DNA of 64,000 nt from Macrophomina tecta (Eukaryota; Ascomycota; Dothideomycetes; Botryosphaeriales; Botryosphaeriaceae), in assembly GCA_024180945.1 (NCBI GenBank), contig JAKSGN010000005.1, positions 372,001 through 436,000 on the forward strand. The letters are read 5' to 3'. Position 1 is the first letter of the stretch, and every line of letters begins with the position of its first letter. This document shows positions 18,616-31,636 of this stretch, in pieces. The translations under genes were made by a program, and so were the position numbers. Under the pieces are notes generated by a model, which was not told the origin of the DNA, made no database searches, and was given only the letters and a program-made list of their open reading frames with translations.

Positions 18616-20402
18616 ATGGCCGCCGACATGTTTGGCCCGCAGCCGCCCCGGTACGGCGCCCGCTTCAGCATCAGCTCCTCCTCCAGCCAGGCCTCGCCCT
18701 CGTCCAGTGAATCTCCCCGGACCACTCCGAGCGTAATAGACTTCCAGTTCCTGCCCGAGCCGTCCCCCGTCGACAGCGTCATTCCCAAGATCGAGGAAAT
18801 CGACGACGACGACGAGGCCACCTCCAAGATCGCCCCCATCGCCGAGGATTCCGTGCCCTCTCCGGACCGCACTGTCGCGAAACGCCCTCGAGGCAGGCCT
18901 CGGAAGCATCCAATCGCGCAGCCCACCTCCGTCACGAAACCCCCCAAGGGCCGCTCGAAGACGGGCTGCATAACATGTCGCAGGAGGAAGAAGAAGTGTG
19001 ACGAGACTAAACCAGCCTGTAAGAGTTCCCCAGCGCCGCTTGTCGCACGGGCCATGTTGGCTAATCCGCGCAGGCCTGCATTGCCAGAAGAACAATGTTC
19101 ATTGCGAGGGCTACCCGCCCAAGGAGTTTTGGAAGAGCGGCAAGCAAAGATCCTTTTCCGGTACAGTAGCATTGACCACCGTTCCTGCGTCTTGTCTGCT
19201 GACCGTCTCCAGTCGTAAACCGAAGAGCAAGCGTGGTGCCCTCCGGCCTGCCGGTGCTTATCGACGGAATTGAGACCGACATTGACCGCAAGTTCCTGGA
19301 CCATTTCCATTTCAACGTCAGCCGCGTCCTCAGCCTTTTTGACGATGTCGAGGGCAATCCCTTCACCAAGATCTTGATCCCCATGGCCATCCGGCACCGT
19401 GGGCTCATGCACTCCCTGCTCTGTCTTGCCGGCTCTCACGTACTATTACGTGAGAAGAAACCCGAGTATGAGAACAGACAGGCCTACCACTTTGATCACG
19501 CAATCCGAAACCTCCGGACGGATGAGAACATGCAACGGCGCTTATCTGGCGATGATACCGCCGTTATCGATGATCCGACCGTCGCACAGACCCTGGTTCT
19601 CTGTCTCAAGTCAGTTACCGCCGGTGACACTGATGGCTCTTACCGGGCACATATGGATGCCGCGCGACACTTGATACAGAACCAGCAGTCCCCGAACAAG
19701 GAATTCCAGGCGTTCCTCGTTGAGTTTTTCGTCTACCACGATGTGGCCAACTCGGTCACCGCGACCGACCGTTGCAGTATCTTGATGATGGATGAGTTCC
19801 ATCTTCCCGAATACATGATCCAGCCAGAGGCCGCTACCTTATTAGGTGTAGTCGATGGCCTCTTCCGCATTATCTCCAACATCAGGAAACTGCGCGACAA
19901 GATCCGCGCTAAGCGATCCCAAGGCATCGACCCGCCGATGGACTACGAAATCCTCAGCGGTGCCGTTGCCATCGAGCAAGCGCTCAGGGAATGGAAGTGC
20001 GTTCAGACCGACGAATACCGGTACTACACTTCCATGCTATACCAGGCCTGCACCTGGATCTACCTGTTCCGCACCATCAAGCCGTCCCGCCCAGACCCGG
20101 CTCTCCATGAGGCCGTCGACCGTGGCCTGAGTTATCTCGCACAACTGCCCCCGACCAGCAACACCCAGAGCGTGCTGCTAATGCCGCTGTTCCTCCTCGG
20201 CTGCGCCGCCTTCGACCACGCGCAGCGTCAGCCCATCAGCGAGGGGCTCGACAAGCTCCAGGCCTACTCCAACCTGGGCAACATCCCGTACGCACGCGAA
20301 GTCGTGCACACGGTATGGGACATGATGGACTCGGGCAACGAGGAGAGCTGGGATTGGGAGACGATCATCGTGAACAAGGGATGGGATTTTCTGATCACCT
20401 GA
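18616..20402 (+). CDS. Zn2Cys6 transcription factor with AT-hook and fungal-specific regulatory domain
   Basis: Exons 18616-19018, 19074-19160 and 19213-20402 give 559 residues. The two introns are 55 and 52 bp, with branch points GGCTAAT and TGCTGAC. Splicing assembles a perfect binuclear zinc cluster: C118-x2-C121-x6-C128-x6-C135-x2-C138-x6-C145. The first intron splits the codon of C135. An AT-hook core (KRPRGRPRKHP, residues 89-99) precedes the cluster. The N terminus is Ser-rich and acidic (EEIDDDDEA) and may be an activation region. The rest (about 190-559) resembles the alpha-helical fungal-specific domain found in UGA3/ARCA-type regulators (GLMHSLLCLAGSHVLL, then RAHMDAARHLI). It should be a nuclear DNA-binding regulator; the target genes are unknown. 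A second in-frame ATG at codon 5 could also serve as start. Confidence 0.9.
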
Positions 20403-21794
20403 TTTTTCATCATCGTCATCACGGCAGATGCCGACTTCCTTGCTTCTTCATCTTCTTTTGTCCACCAGCATTGGCGGCCGCACATGACTTTTTGCGGCAC
20501 CTTTTCATCGCTACAGGCGTGCGTTTCATTGCCCTTTTTTTTTATGGGGAGGGAGACATGTAAACTGTGGGTGGGTTTCATGCGGCGCTACTCATCACAG
20601 TTCCCACCTCCATGTCCGGGGTGTATTGCCTTGTTACAGAGGCGCGGGAAGGTTTGAATTGGGGTTCTGACTGGGCTGGCGTTATATACCACCGAGAGTT
20701 TCGCCGGTGTGAATTATGGGGGTCGCGACTAGGCATACTCGGGTCATCACGGGATTTTTATGGGGTTTCATCATTATCATCATTGCCGGCGGACTGAGAA
20801 CTTGAAACAGGCGGGATCGGCGGTGATGTGTTGTTGTTGCGACGTACAAAGAATCTGAATGGTTTTTGGTTTTCGGGGCGGCAGATATATTGGCTTCTTC
20901 TGCATTTGGGCGGCGCTTCTCTACTTTCTACCCGCTACCGGTGAAAGGAGGAAACGGGGAAAACAACGGGAATAGCTTTTGGTTTCTGGTTTTTGATACC
21001 TGCTGATATATACGTATATACTCTGTGGTAGGAGGATTGTTTGGCCTTTTTTTTTTTTTGTCTTGTTTTACTCGATCTTCAAGGGCCTTGAACAGCCTCA
21101 CTTTCGCCGCACAATTTTTTTTTTTTTTCGCATTTTGGGAATTAGGAAGGAATTTGGAGAGATGTGTATTCCTTTCTGCTCGCTGGCGAATCGTTTATTA
21201 TTTTTACATTTTTTTTTCCTCCCAGCTTTGTATAGCCCCCGTCTTTTCTTTGTCGCATGTACGTATGTACGCATGTAAGGTACACCAAGGAGAGTGCAGC
21301 AGAGCAAGGTGCGGCAGACGGAAAAGGAGAGGATAAGGCGAAATTGAGAAGAGAAAGGAAGAAAGAAGAAAAAAAAAAGAAGCTCTTTTCCATCTCTCTC
21401 TATGCAAAAACCAATAGCTCTCTCAATTCTACCACCCGTGCACGACGAGCCTTTTTGCCTCCCTCCAAACGGGTGAGTAGCTATACAAAGCAGGTTTACC
21501 GAGCATTACACAGAAAAACTTAGGAGAAAGCGGGACGGGCGGGATTGTGGCTTGTCGGGCGTTCTCCAGGGGGGGCAGGGGGTATTGAGCGAACTGTTCC
21601 TTGGTCCTTTTTTTTTTGGGGGCGGTGGTTGGGGATGGTGATTGGTCCTACTACGGTCGCTACTCTCTCTTTGTCTTTCAGTATCTTGGAAACCGGCGAC
21701 CCGCCGCAAGCCTCGCTCACGAGGATTGCGGGATGGTTCATGGGGGGAAGATGATGCAGAGAAGGTGGGTGGGCTGGGGTAATTACCCGGATTG

Positions 21795-21812
21795 AAAAAA
21801 AAAAAAAAAAAA
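21795..21812. repeat. A18 homopolymer
   Basis: An uninterrupted run of 18 A lies in the gene-free region. Two T tracts of 13-14 bases lie upstream at 21047-21059 and 21115-21128. Confidence 0.9.
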
Positions 21813-24800
21813 GTTGGGGATCTTTGTATGATCTCTGGTTGGTACGTGCTGTGGGGAGGTGTACGCGTGTCTATGCATGTGGGTAGCGGGTGTCACCTAT
21901 TGACTTATGCCAGGCATGATGCCGCTTGCTTAGGATTTTACTCTTCCTGTACTCCGGCCCTTTTTGTTGAGCTTCTCCGGATGTGCATGGAGCAGTGAGG
22001 AGCGCTCAAATCCCATCTCAAATACCCCCGATAATATCGGGAACCCTCTTCCATCGGGATGAATGAGAACGTGGGTGGGCGGCGGGTTGGGTTGAGAGAC
22101 GTTATTGGTCGTGGGTTAAGATCGGTGTTGTATAGGCCGGGGATTACAGATGGGTCATTCCGTTCTGCTAGGGGGAGGGGGATGGTTAAAGCGTGGTATT
22201 TTGCTATAGCGATATGATGATCAATGACGATAGATGAGAGTAGAGTGGGCTGGACCTGCCGGGGCTTGCAAGCCTCGGGAGGAGGAGCGCAGCAACCCTG
22301 CGATCCGAGCCGCGGCACCAGTAACAGAACGCGGCGCACACATCTGGGCAGAAGATAACGGTGATGATCTGTGGTGGTTGCTGCTGCTGCTGCTGCTCTA
22401 TCTCGCCGACGAACGTGCTCTTCTCGCATTGTACGTACACGGCGCCGTTGGTTGCTCGGCGACACCGATGACTGATCGACTTCGGGAGTGCGGCGCTGCC
22501 TCGCTGCAATTTCACCATACGCAATACGACGTAGACGAAGCTGCATTTGTGTATTATTGCAAAGCAATGCGATCATTGCCGAAGCAGATCAGTGCCCGGC
22601 CGTTCCACCCGCGCGCCGCTGAGCCCCCCGGGCACCTTTTTCTATTGGGGCCCAGCCCGCGGCTCTGTCGTTCTTTGGTACCTTCTGGCACGGCCCGGGT
22701 GGGGACTCTGCTTGGTTTCCGCGCGCTGGGACGCTTGGGTTGTCTTTTGTTACCTGTCGAGTTTTTAATTAGTAGGTTACGGTCGGTGCGGACGGGAGCA
22801 CGGGGTTTGACACTCCCGTGCCGCGTCGCCCTTTTTTTTGTTCTCCACCAAGGTTTCGATTGTTCTGCAGGTATATGGGGCCGCGAGAGGGCGCGAGGGG
22901 GCATAAGCATGCATTAGTGATAGCAGGAAAAATGACGGTGGCTTGCTGGGGCCCGCATTGGCTGGCTGCTGGGAGGCATTCCGTCGTGGTGCAACTGCTT
23001 CATTGGGCAGAATTGCGGATATTCGTTACCGCGAGGTGGGACGCACATTGATGCGGCGCAGGATCACCTGGCGGCAGATGAACGGGGCGTCAAAGGCAGC
23101 GCTGGATGGTCGGCGTGGGCTGCAGGAGGACAAATCCCTTCTCCACATCGTCCCTCTCGCGCGTTTCGGGGGCGCGTCAGGCCATGGTTGTCTCGATCCT
23201 TCCGCTACCAGAGTACACCCAGGCGCGCGGACGAGGTAGAGCGGCATCGGGCGTGCATAAGCGCGTTACGGCGCAAGAGACCCCACCCGTAGGCACAGTA
23301 TCATTCCCAACTGTGAGCAATCGCGCGTCTCCGCCGGCCGATCATGCTTCGAATCGGGCAACAGGCCTCTACCATCGACCACTTCCTGTCCTCTCATTGC
23401 TTAGCGCTTTTACGAGACGGCCAATTGTTCTCGTCCTTTGTTCTTACTGTCCTGCGCCGCATCCTGAGCGTCGGTCCGGCTGCTGGCCCCTCTTTCAGCT
23501 GCGCCAGTGTCTCGACCAGCTGAAAACTTCTATCGTCGTCATCGTCATCATCATCATCCATCGAGAGCGGCAGCCCAATGTGTAGCGTGTCGTCTCCTTC
23601 AATAATCGCAGCACTTACCTACACATCAAAGAGGCCGGCATCCATACATAGAAGCACCTCCCTGGTACGGGGTGACTGTTGCATTTCCAAGCGCTGGACG
23701 CCCGACCTCACGGAGGCTTATGCTCCAGCGCCGGCAGGAATTATTATGGCGCGCGCGGGCGGCAGGCGGCGGACGGAACGAAGGCGCGAAAACACGCGGG
23801 CGACCAAAGCTTGCCCGTCCGTCCCTTTCCGCCCGCCCGCCCTCTTGCCCTCTATTTTCTGGCATGCGTAACCCTGTTTAGTTTCGTCCGTCTTTACATC
23901 AGTTCTCCACAGGGACTTCATTTTCGGACCCTTCTTGCTGGGCTCCTTCTCGTTTCATGTCTGGTGGGCGACTCAATTGTTATGGAGATGGTGCTGCAGC
24001 AGCACCTATGAGGCACAGTGAGCACTTTTTTTTTAACCTCTGCTCCTTTGTGCGACTACTGGCTGCTGTGTCGGCTGTCATTCGACGACGCTGCTCCTAG
24101 CGATCAAATCTTCGGACTACACGTTTTTGGTTATCCGTCGGGGGAGCATGGGGCATTGGGGCGCTGGCTCTATGCGCCAGCAGGGGGCAGCCAAAGAACA
24201 AGCCACGGGCAATGAGATCTCGAGAACCGAAGCCAAGGCCCCCTCCCGGACAGGCCAGTCCCGCGGGCATGGGATTTCTTCGGCCTGTGCCCTCGGGGCA
24301 TTTTTTGGCATTTGGAAAATTGGGAAAGGGAAAAGGGGATCGACCGGGAAAACCCCTTGGAAAAGGTACGAAGGATGCATGGCTGGCACGCCTGCCTCCG
24401 ATTGCTCGGGAGAGAGAACACTGCGCACGTCTCTGTCTCAACTGCTGGCACTGGTGTTGTCCGCGCACACGAGCCAGCTGGCGCGCTCTGTTGCTGGCCG
24501 ACGGGCCGGTGATGGGAGAGGGAAGGTGTGCGCTGTGGTGGTGGCTGCCGCTGCTGCTGCTCATGCTGATTGCGGTTAATGCTCGTGAATGAGGGGTCCG
24601 AGGGCTGTCTGCTCGCTCCGTCACGTCGCCCTCCTCTGCGCGCTGCTTCGTCGGTTGTTGGCGAGCTGGCTGGCTGAAAGAACGAAGTGTTGCGGATGCC
24701 GTTTGCTTTCCCCCTCGTCGGTGCACCCACCATCCACCCCATCCACCCATCATCATCCACTCGCCGTCGTCAGGGCTCCACGCGGGCGGACTGCCGGAAC

Positions 24801-25107
24801 GGGCGGGCCAGAGGGCCTCCAGCTGGCCCCCGCGCCGCCCGCTCTCCGGCCCAAGGCCCGCTTCCGTCGGTCCCAGCGTTCTTTTCTGGACGAGCGACGA
24901 GTGAATCTGTCAACTTGTTGCTCCCCATTATCGTCACATCCCTCCTCGCTCACCCTCGCCATTTCAGCCTGCGCGGCGGGCTCGGACAGCGGCCCCACCG
25001 CCATCGCCCGCCGCTGCACACGTCTGCGGCGCAGACCAGAAGCACCCACTTGCTCGTCCAATACCTGCGCCCGCGGTCGTTGCTCCGACCTGCGATCGAT
25101 CGTGGCG

Positions 25108-25124
25108 AAAAAAAAAAAAAAAAA
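25108..25124. repeat. A17 homopolymer
   Basis: A run of 17 A lies inside the longest random open frame of the gene-free region. It would encode a poly-lysine stretch, and this argues against that frame being a gene. Confidence 0.9.
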
Positions 25125-27322
25125 GACGGAGTACGGACGACGGAGAAGCAGAGAGCAGGCAGTCTTCCATGCCCTGATTCGCTACCGCGTCTTCCCCGGG
25201 GAGATTCTCACGCTGCCCGCTCTCTCTGCCACGGCAAGCGTGGGGGCCCCGGCCATTTTCTTTATTGCGCTCTTCATCCGCCAGTCTGCCCTTGCCCTTC
25301 ATCGTCGACAATCCTCGGCATCTTCGGCATCTTCGGTCGGATTTGCCATGAACTCATCAGTCAGGGGTTGGACGACCTGTGTGTGTCCACGACTTATTCA
25401 GGAAGAAGAGAGTGATGTAGGCCACGTCTCCAGGAGAGGCATACCGCCCGCTTATCTCCGAATTCTCCTCCCCCCCTCACATATGCGCGGCGAGATACGT
25501 CCTTTGTACCGTGAGCGGCCTTGCATACCGAGGATGGCCTTGGCCGTCGACTGCTGCTGGCCTTCTACCTCATCCTCTACTGTAGATAACCCCCTCACGA
25601 AAGGACAGGCAGAACAGCGCTCGGCTCGACCAAGCATTCCGGATCGCACTTAGCGCCCGGCAGACATCGTTCCTCTCAGCCTTTTGCAGGAACCCCATCG
25701 TAGCAAATGGACACCTCTGCTTTCAGCTTCCTTCGTGTGCGAACATAGACCGCGCCGTCTCCTGGCTCAGGGAAAGCCTTGCTAACGATCCCTTCGAACC
25801 TACGAACGCCACGCGCGTCCTCAAAAAGGTTGGGGTGTGATCTAGGACCCAGGGTCACCGATGGAGATGTCTCCGCACTCTACACGCCGCTGGCTGACTT
25901 TGCCGAAGCGGCTCGACGCGAGAAGTATAGCAGCCATGTATCGAAACGCAGGCAGTCGCAGAGCGCTGTCACTGCATTTTTGGCATTGGCTAGCTGCGGA
26001 GGTGCAGCATACAGTGTTCTTGCTTTGCCTTTTTCTCCCCTTCCTTTTCCCATCCCGTCCCGTCCCGTCCGTGTCGTGGACGAACAACTGTCGTGGCCCG
26101 CCGTATCGCGTTCGCGGGGCATGCAGTTGCGGCCCGTGACAATGCTCGGCGTGGGGTGATGGGTGGAAGGCAGAGTCACGGGTCAGTGAGAATTGGTCGT
26201 CCTAGTCCTTCACCCACACATCTTTTGCTGGCCACAGTCAGGTAACACTAACGTGGACAGACGTCTCACAGTGCCAATGAAGCCAACTAAACATCCCAGT
26301 CTCATCGTTCCGAGGCCACCATTGGCGAGCGACAATGACATCTTGTTGCTGTGTTGGCACCTTTCGTCTAACAAGGCACGGGGCCGTGTGCCGAGCGAAC
26401 CATTCTCTTCAATTCACCGGTCAAGGCGGAATTTTGCTCACTACTCTCCTTCCGCTTCTGCCTTGATTCCTGCCTTGCTTCTCATCAGAAGTCATTCCTC
26501 CTGCACGATTGGCTTCCGAGTCAAAAGGCTTTTTTGCCCCTCCTTCCTACAGCCTGTTGTTGGCAACTCGTTCAGATGCCCATACCCCACCCTTTGCCGT
26601 TAGAGTTACGAAGCAACGTGCCTCCACAGTAAACCGCATCTTGTAGACCATTCCTTCTTCATTCGCCACTATTAATTGCCATCAACACCCAAGTACAGCC
26701 AAAAAAAAAAAATAAAAAAGCAGGAAGAAGAAAAATAAAGATACCCGGCTAACCCCCAACGTCCACCCCGCTCGCTCGTCACGCCAGGGCCATGATTCAT
26801 GTACCTTACCGCACCATCCTTCCGTGGCTTGCATATTTTCCGCCATGCAACATGGCGACAGCGGCATCGTCATCATCGCGGTCTCTTATTATTGCTTTTT
26901 ATCCGCAACGGCCATTCGTCCCGTCAACCTCTTGTGTGTCAGAGCTTTTTCAGCGCCCGTCGCCGCTAGTCTGCCGCCGCCGCTTGCTGCCTGCATACCG
27001 AGCCGTCTCTCTGATCTTCTGTTTGCTTTTTGTTTTTCCTTTCGGCGAACACAGTGACGGGGCGCGGGCGCAACCGCCGCCGCCCTAGCCACGCCAGCCC
27101 TCTCTCGTGTCGAGCATCTAACGGCGTCGTTGAACACGCGGGACTAGGCCCGTTCCTTTACCTCGCGCGTAGGAGCGCGTTACGGCTTGTAGACTGGTGG
27201 TGGCTGCGCGAGTCGTGCGGCGCTACGTCCCGCTTTTCTTCCTCTTCCCTTCCTTCTTCCGTGAATCGGGATCAGAAGATAATCAGGTCAATCCTTTGGT
27301 CCTGCGTTGCGGGCGTATGTCT

Positions 27323-27339
27323 AAAAAAAAAAAAAAAAA
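27323..27339. repeat. A17 homopolymer and following A-rich sequence
   Basis: A run of 17 A is followed by further A6-A9 blocks to about 27359. It could be the trace of an old polyadenylated insertion, but no duplicated flanks were found. Confidence 0.85.
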
Positions 27340-30300
27340 CGAAAAAAACGAAAAAAAAAGGCCGTTCATCATTGATCCACCCGTTGGGCTGGCATACTTT
27401 CTGACTGTACTCCGCTTTCCGTAGCTACCTCCGGTCTTGCGGCACAGCGGGTCGTCAGTAAGTCAGCAGTGGGGGCTTTTGGGTACGAACGGTATACGGG
27501 GAACGTAGCGAGGAGGGATGCAGATCCATGTGAACGAGGCAACTTTCCGGCCCCCTTTTGCCCACGGCTTCTTCCCCTTCGTGGCCTCTCTTCTGCAGGG
27601 CGTAGCAAAGAGGGCTGAATCAGAACTCCTCGGCTTTTTTTTTTTCGGGCGCTGATGGCAGGAATTCGGCGGCGTCAAGGCGAGCAGCCGCAGTGGAATG
27701 TCAGGAGAGCGGGCCACATTGTTGGGGTTTGACCAGCAACGGCCCGTGGTAGCACGCAGCGCGAGCTAAACCACCACGTTGCCAACTACGGGACTGGGCG
27801 GCCGAGTCAAGACGGGACGACTTTGCCGGGTCGTGTCGATCAATCTGGCTTTTGCTCGTTCATCAATCTCAATCACTGTCGTCATCGGCTGCGTGGGAAA
27901 GCGAAAATCTCCGCGCTTGGGCTGACTGTCCCGTGGGCTTTTCTGTACGGCCGGGTGCTGGAGCATGAGATGCGAGCAAGGGCCGCTGCCCAGGAATGGT
28001 GAGATAACTGTACGGCCCCCGTCCATAATGAGGCTGGATGTCCGTGCAAGGCGCCGGGGAATCTTTCAATAGTGCTCCTTGGCTTTGGGATCCCTTGTGG
28101 GTGGCTGCGAAGTGCAGCCTTGTTCCCCTTGCGTATCTGTCGTCATCGACGTCAAGTCTTTGAGGCACATACCGCAAGAATCCACCTGCGGGGCAACAGG
28201 GAGAAAGACAAGCAACGGCAGTGTGGGCCGCATCGGCGCCGAGGAGAGCAGAGAGATCTCGGACATAGGTTGTATGTACGCGGAGATGCAATGGACGGAT
28301 TGAGCCGTGGATCGCGAGTCGCGCTGAGACGAGAGACCCTCGGTGCCTGACGTCGAGCACCCGGCAGCAGTCTCATCTAGAACCTCCTCTAGCCGTGGAT
28401 CTTCGCGCCATGCGAAAAGCCCCGTCTAAAATTATCAATGACATAGGATCCTCGATCGGCCTTCCGCATTCGAAAAATGGCAGGGCGAGACGTCCCGACG
28501 CAGGGAGCCACGAGAGCGTTGAAGAACGGGGTGGGACGTGCAAAGCGAGATGGTTCAAGACATGCCGTTGATCGGGACCCTTTTCCGTGCATCATGGCAT
28601 TCCAGTTTGCCGTGCTGAGCACGGAGTGTTCTCCGAACCGCATCACAGAGAACGCAGACACCGCCGCAGGGCCTACAAGGCATCCGACGGACAACCATAT
28701 CCGTACCTCATCGCTAACATGGCCATTCCGCTCGCCGTCATGAAGCGTTCCTGCGTGCCCGTTGATCTCTCGCTTCTTCACACTTGCCGCCGTCACTTTG
28801 TCCTCCTGATCCGGGGGCCCGGCAGCAAGAGAAAAAGGTGTTGGAATATTGATATTCGGTCGCGCCGGAGTCATTTCCGCCCGAAACAGCCTCATCGTCA
28901 CGCTCTCCCCACCCCTCAGCCTGATCACCATCATCATCACCAATCGTCCCGCCCAGTCCCGTCCATTGATCGGACAATCAATCTCGATCGGAATCTTGCC
29001 CTTACCCCGTCGATTCAATTTTTTTCTTCCCTGGGGATCGTCGGCGGCGGAGCAGCACACGCACGCCTCTCTCGCATGATTCTTCATGCCCCCACGCTAT
29101 CCGCAGAGAACCTGCTGCGCCCGTCATTCATCCTCTGCGCTATCGCTGCTGCACCCGACCTTGCAAGAAAGCCGTCTTGTTGTTGCATGCCCTCGGGGTG
29201 TTGGGGGCCTGTCTCCACTAACAGCAGCTCAACGCCCTCGCCCTCCCCGACACCTACCCCAGCCAGGCTGCCCCGAAAGGGAAAAAAAAGCGCGCCGGCC
29301 CCAGTCCCTGCCTCATTCATGCACGCCCTCCTCCTCCTCCACTCTCGCCCAACCAACCAACCATCTAACCCCAGCCAAGCAATCGTCACTTCGAGCTTCC
29401 TTGCTGCCCTAAGCAGCAGCAGCAGCAAACAGCCCAACGCACGTCACAGAAAAAAAAAAAAAGCAATATAACTTCGCAACGGCGCAAACAGCGAAAAAAC
29501 CACGGGAGGATCTGCGCCTCGCGATGACGCATTGCCTTTCCCCCCTCCCCTCCCAGCCAGCCACCCGGCGTGGCTGCGCGTCCGATGCATCACAAGGCCG
29601 CGATTGGCGGCGTCGTTTCGGGCACGTCTGCGTAGCGTGGCATGTGAGAATGAGCGTGGTGGTATTTCGTGAGTAATGCGGGGCGGACGGCATAAGTAAG
29701 CGCAACCCTCCTACCCGGCAGTATGCGCGCAGAGAAAGCGAGAGGGAGATAGAGAGAGAGAGTATCTTGGCCGGGTAAGCGGGCAGCGGAGGCGTGCGCT
29801 CCCGCACAAGGGCATAAGCAGAGAGGGTGGCGTGTCGTCGCACATGTACCTTGCAGAACAGCGCGCGGGATGTACACAAGATCACGGAGGTGGCGAACCG
29901 AAGGGGAGGGGTGGGGCGCCAGATCTCTGTGTAACGTTTCTTTTTCCCTTGCCCTGCTGTCCTGCCGTTCTCACCTTTTCGTGCTTCCTCAATGCCGACC
30001 CTGCACCGATCGACATCGGGAAAGGAGATGGGAAGAGAAATTTCGATGACGGATCGGAGTCGAGTCCGCAGTGGGGAAGGGCATGAGCAGCAGCAGCAGC
30101 GGAAAGCCTCACGGAGACGATCACCAGTTGGGTTCTCACATAGCAGTCTCATGTGGAGTTCCGGACCCTTTTTTTCCTTGCCCGCTGTCACCACCATGGC
30201 GGCGGCTCTCTGCTCGAGTGAGGCTTTTTCCGGTCAGTAACGTCCGGGAGCGTTCAGGTAATGCGGTCTGGCCCTTTGTTCTCTCCGTTCTTCTGCCTGG

Positions 30301-30910
30301 CCGGATGAACACGAATGTGTGTGATGAGTCTTTGCTTACTGATCCAAACCCGTCTATCGGGCAGGTCCGTCGGGCGCTGGCTTGCTTACGCATTCGCTAT
30401 CGCAACACCACACACCCCCCTCCCCATCCAACATGCTAGCGCGTCACCATCGCGGTGACAGTTCCGTCGAAACGGAACCGACGGGCAGCAAAGGAAATAA
30501 AATAAAAAAAAAGTCATTTCATCACCACTCCACAGACCTGCCTCATCTGACCGTTCCCTCCCCCCATTCCTTCCTTCTCGGCGCCCTCGGCCATCCGACA
30601 AGACCCGGCAGCGCTGCGGCCGAGCGTGCGTCGTGGATGTGTTCGTCTGCGAACACCAAAGAAATAATACTGGCAGGACGGGCGACCACTCACCGGCGTC
30701 CGCGCACCCACCTCAGGTCAGATGACCGCAAACTGCTGTGGGATGGGCGATGTGATGTGCCGCGCCCCCCTCCCCCACCGCCCATCCATCACCATGCATT
30801 GCGTTGCGCACGCACACCCCCCGCCATCAGCGGACGCGTGTGTGGGACGGGCATGCATCGTGGCTTTTTTCTTCATCCTGGAGAGGGCTGATGAGAGGCT
30901 TGGGTATGTA

Positions 30911-30932
30911 TGTGTGTGTGTGTGTGTGTGTG
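30911..30932. repeat. (TG)11 microsatellite
   Basis: Eleven TG units are preceded by TATG units. This can form Z-DNA in principle. It lies in the gene-free region. Confidence 0.9.
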
Positions 30933-31620
30933 CATGTCATCATCTGCAGGGGATTTTTTTTTATTGATATGAATGCAAACGAAAATGTCGGTCATCAAGC
31001 CTGTGGCTGCTGATGGGCGCTTCTCTTTACGGTTTCGTCGATCGCGCCTTTCCATTTCTTGCTGGTGCGGTGTTGGGTCTGTTTTTGGGGGCCGCGGTCA
31101 GTGCTCTCGTCGTTCTTCGGAACTCGGCTTTTCGCTTCATGATGCGGAGGATGATGGGAAGACGAGATGGATGGAGGGTGTGGATGGAGTGGTGGGTACG
31201 CAGGGCAGTCCGGTCACCGCCCCCCGTCAACTGTTGGAAAGGCGCGAAGGCGCGAAGTTGGAATTCTTGGAAGCGGGGACTTTTGGGAGGGGGGGGGGGG
31301 CTCGGCTTGGCTGGCTGGCTGGCTGATGAGAGAGAAAGAGAGAGCATGGGGCTGTGATGATGAGGGTGTGTGCACAAACCCCCCAGTATGGCGCGTATGT
31401 GGCTTCGCAGGGTTGCGCTTGACCCTTGACCCTTGAGCGTTCATGCTACTCTCACTCTCGTCAAAACCATCCGCATGGGACTTCCCGTCACGTTTCTGTC
31501 CTGCGCACATCCCTCCCATCTCTCGCAATCCAACTGCTTTGGGAAGTGCGCGATGGGCAGCGAATGCCCACCCCATCTCCGACGGCCGCTGCACCGCGTG
31601 CTGGAGCCATCGACGGTTTA

Positions 31621-31636
31621 TTTTTTTTTTTTTTTT
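31621..31636. repeat. T16 homopolymer
   Basis: A run of 16 T lies in the gene-free region. Short CTGG tandem repeats lie near 31307-31324 and 31735-31750. Confidence 0.9.

Noticed and set aside
24589..25653. 354-codon plus-strand open frame in the gene-free region
   Set aside because: Arg/Ser/Pro-rich, runs through an A17 tract, overlaps comparable frames on other strands and shows no domain.
27323..27359. Poly(A) block as the tail of a second retroelement
   Set aside because: No flanking target duplication and no LINE-related coding sequence beside it.
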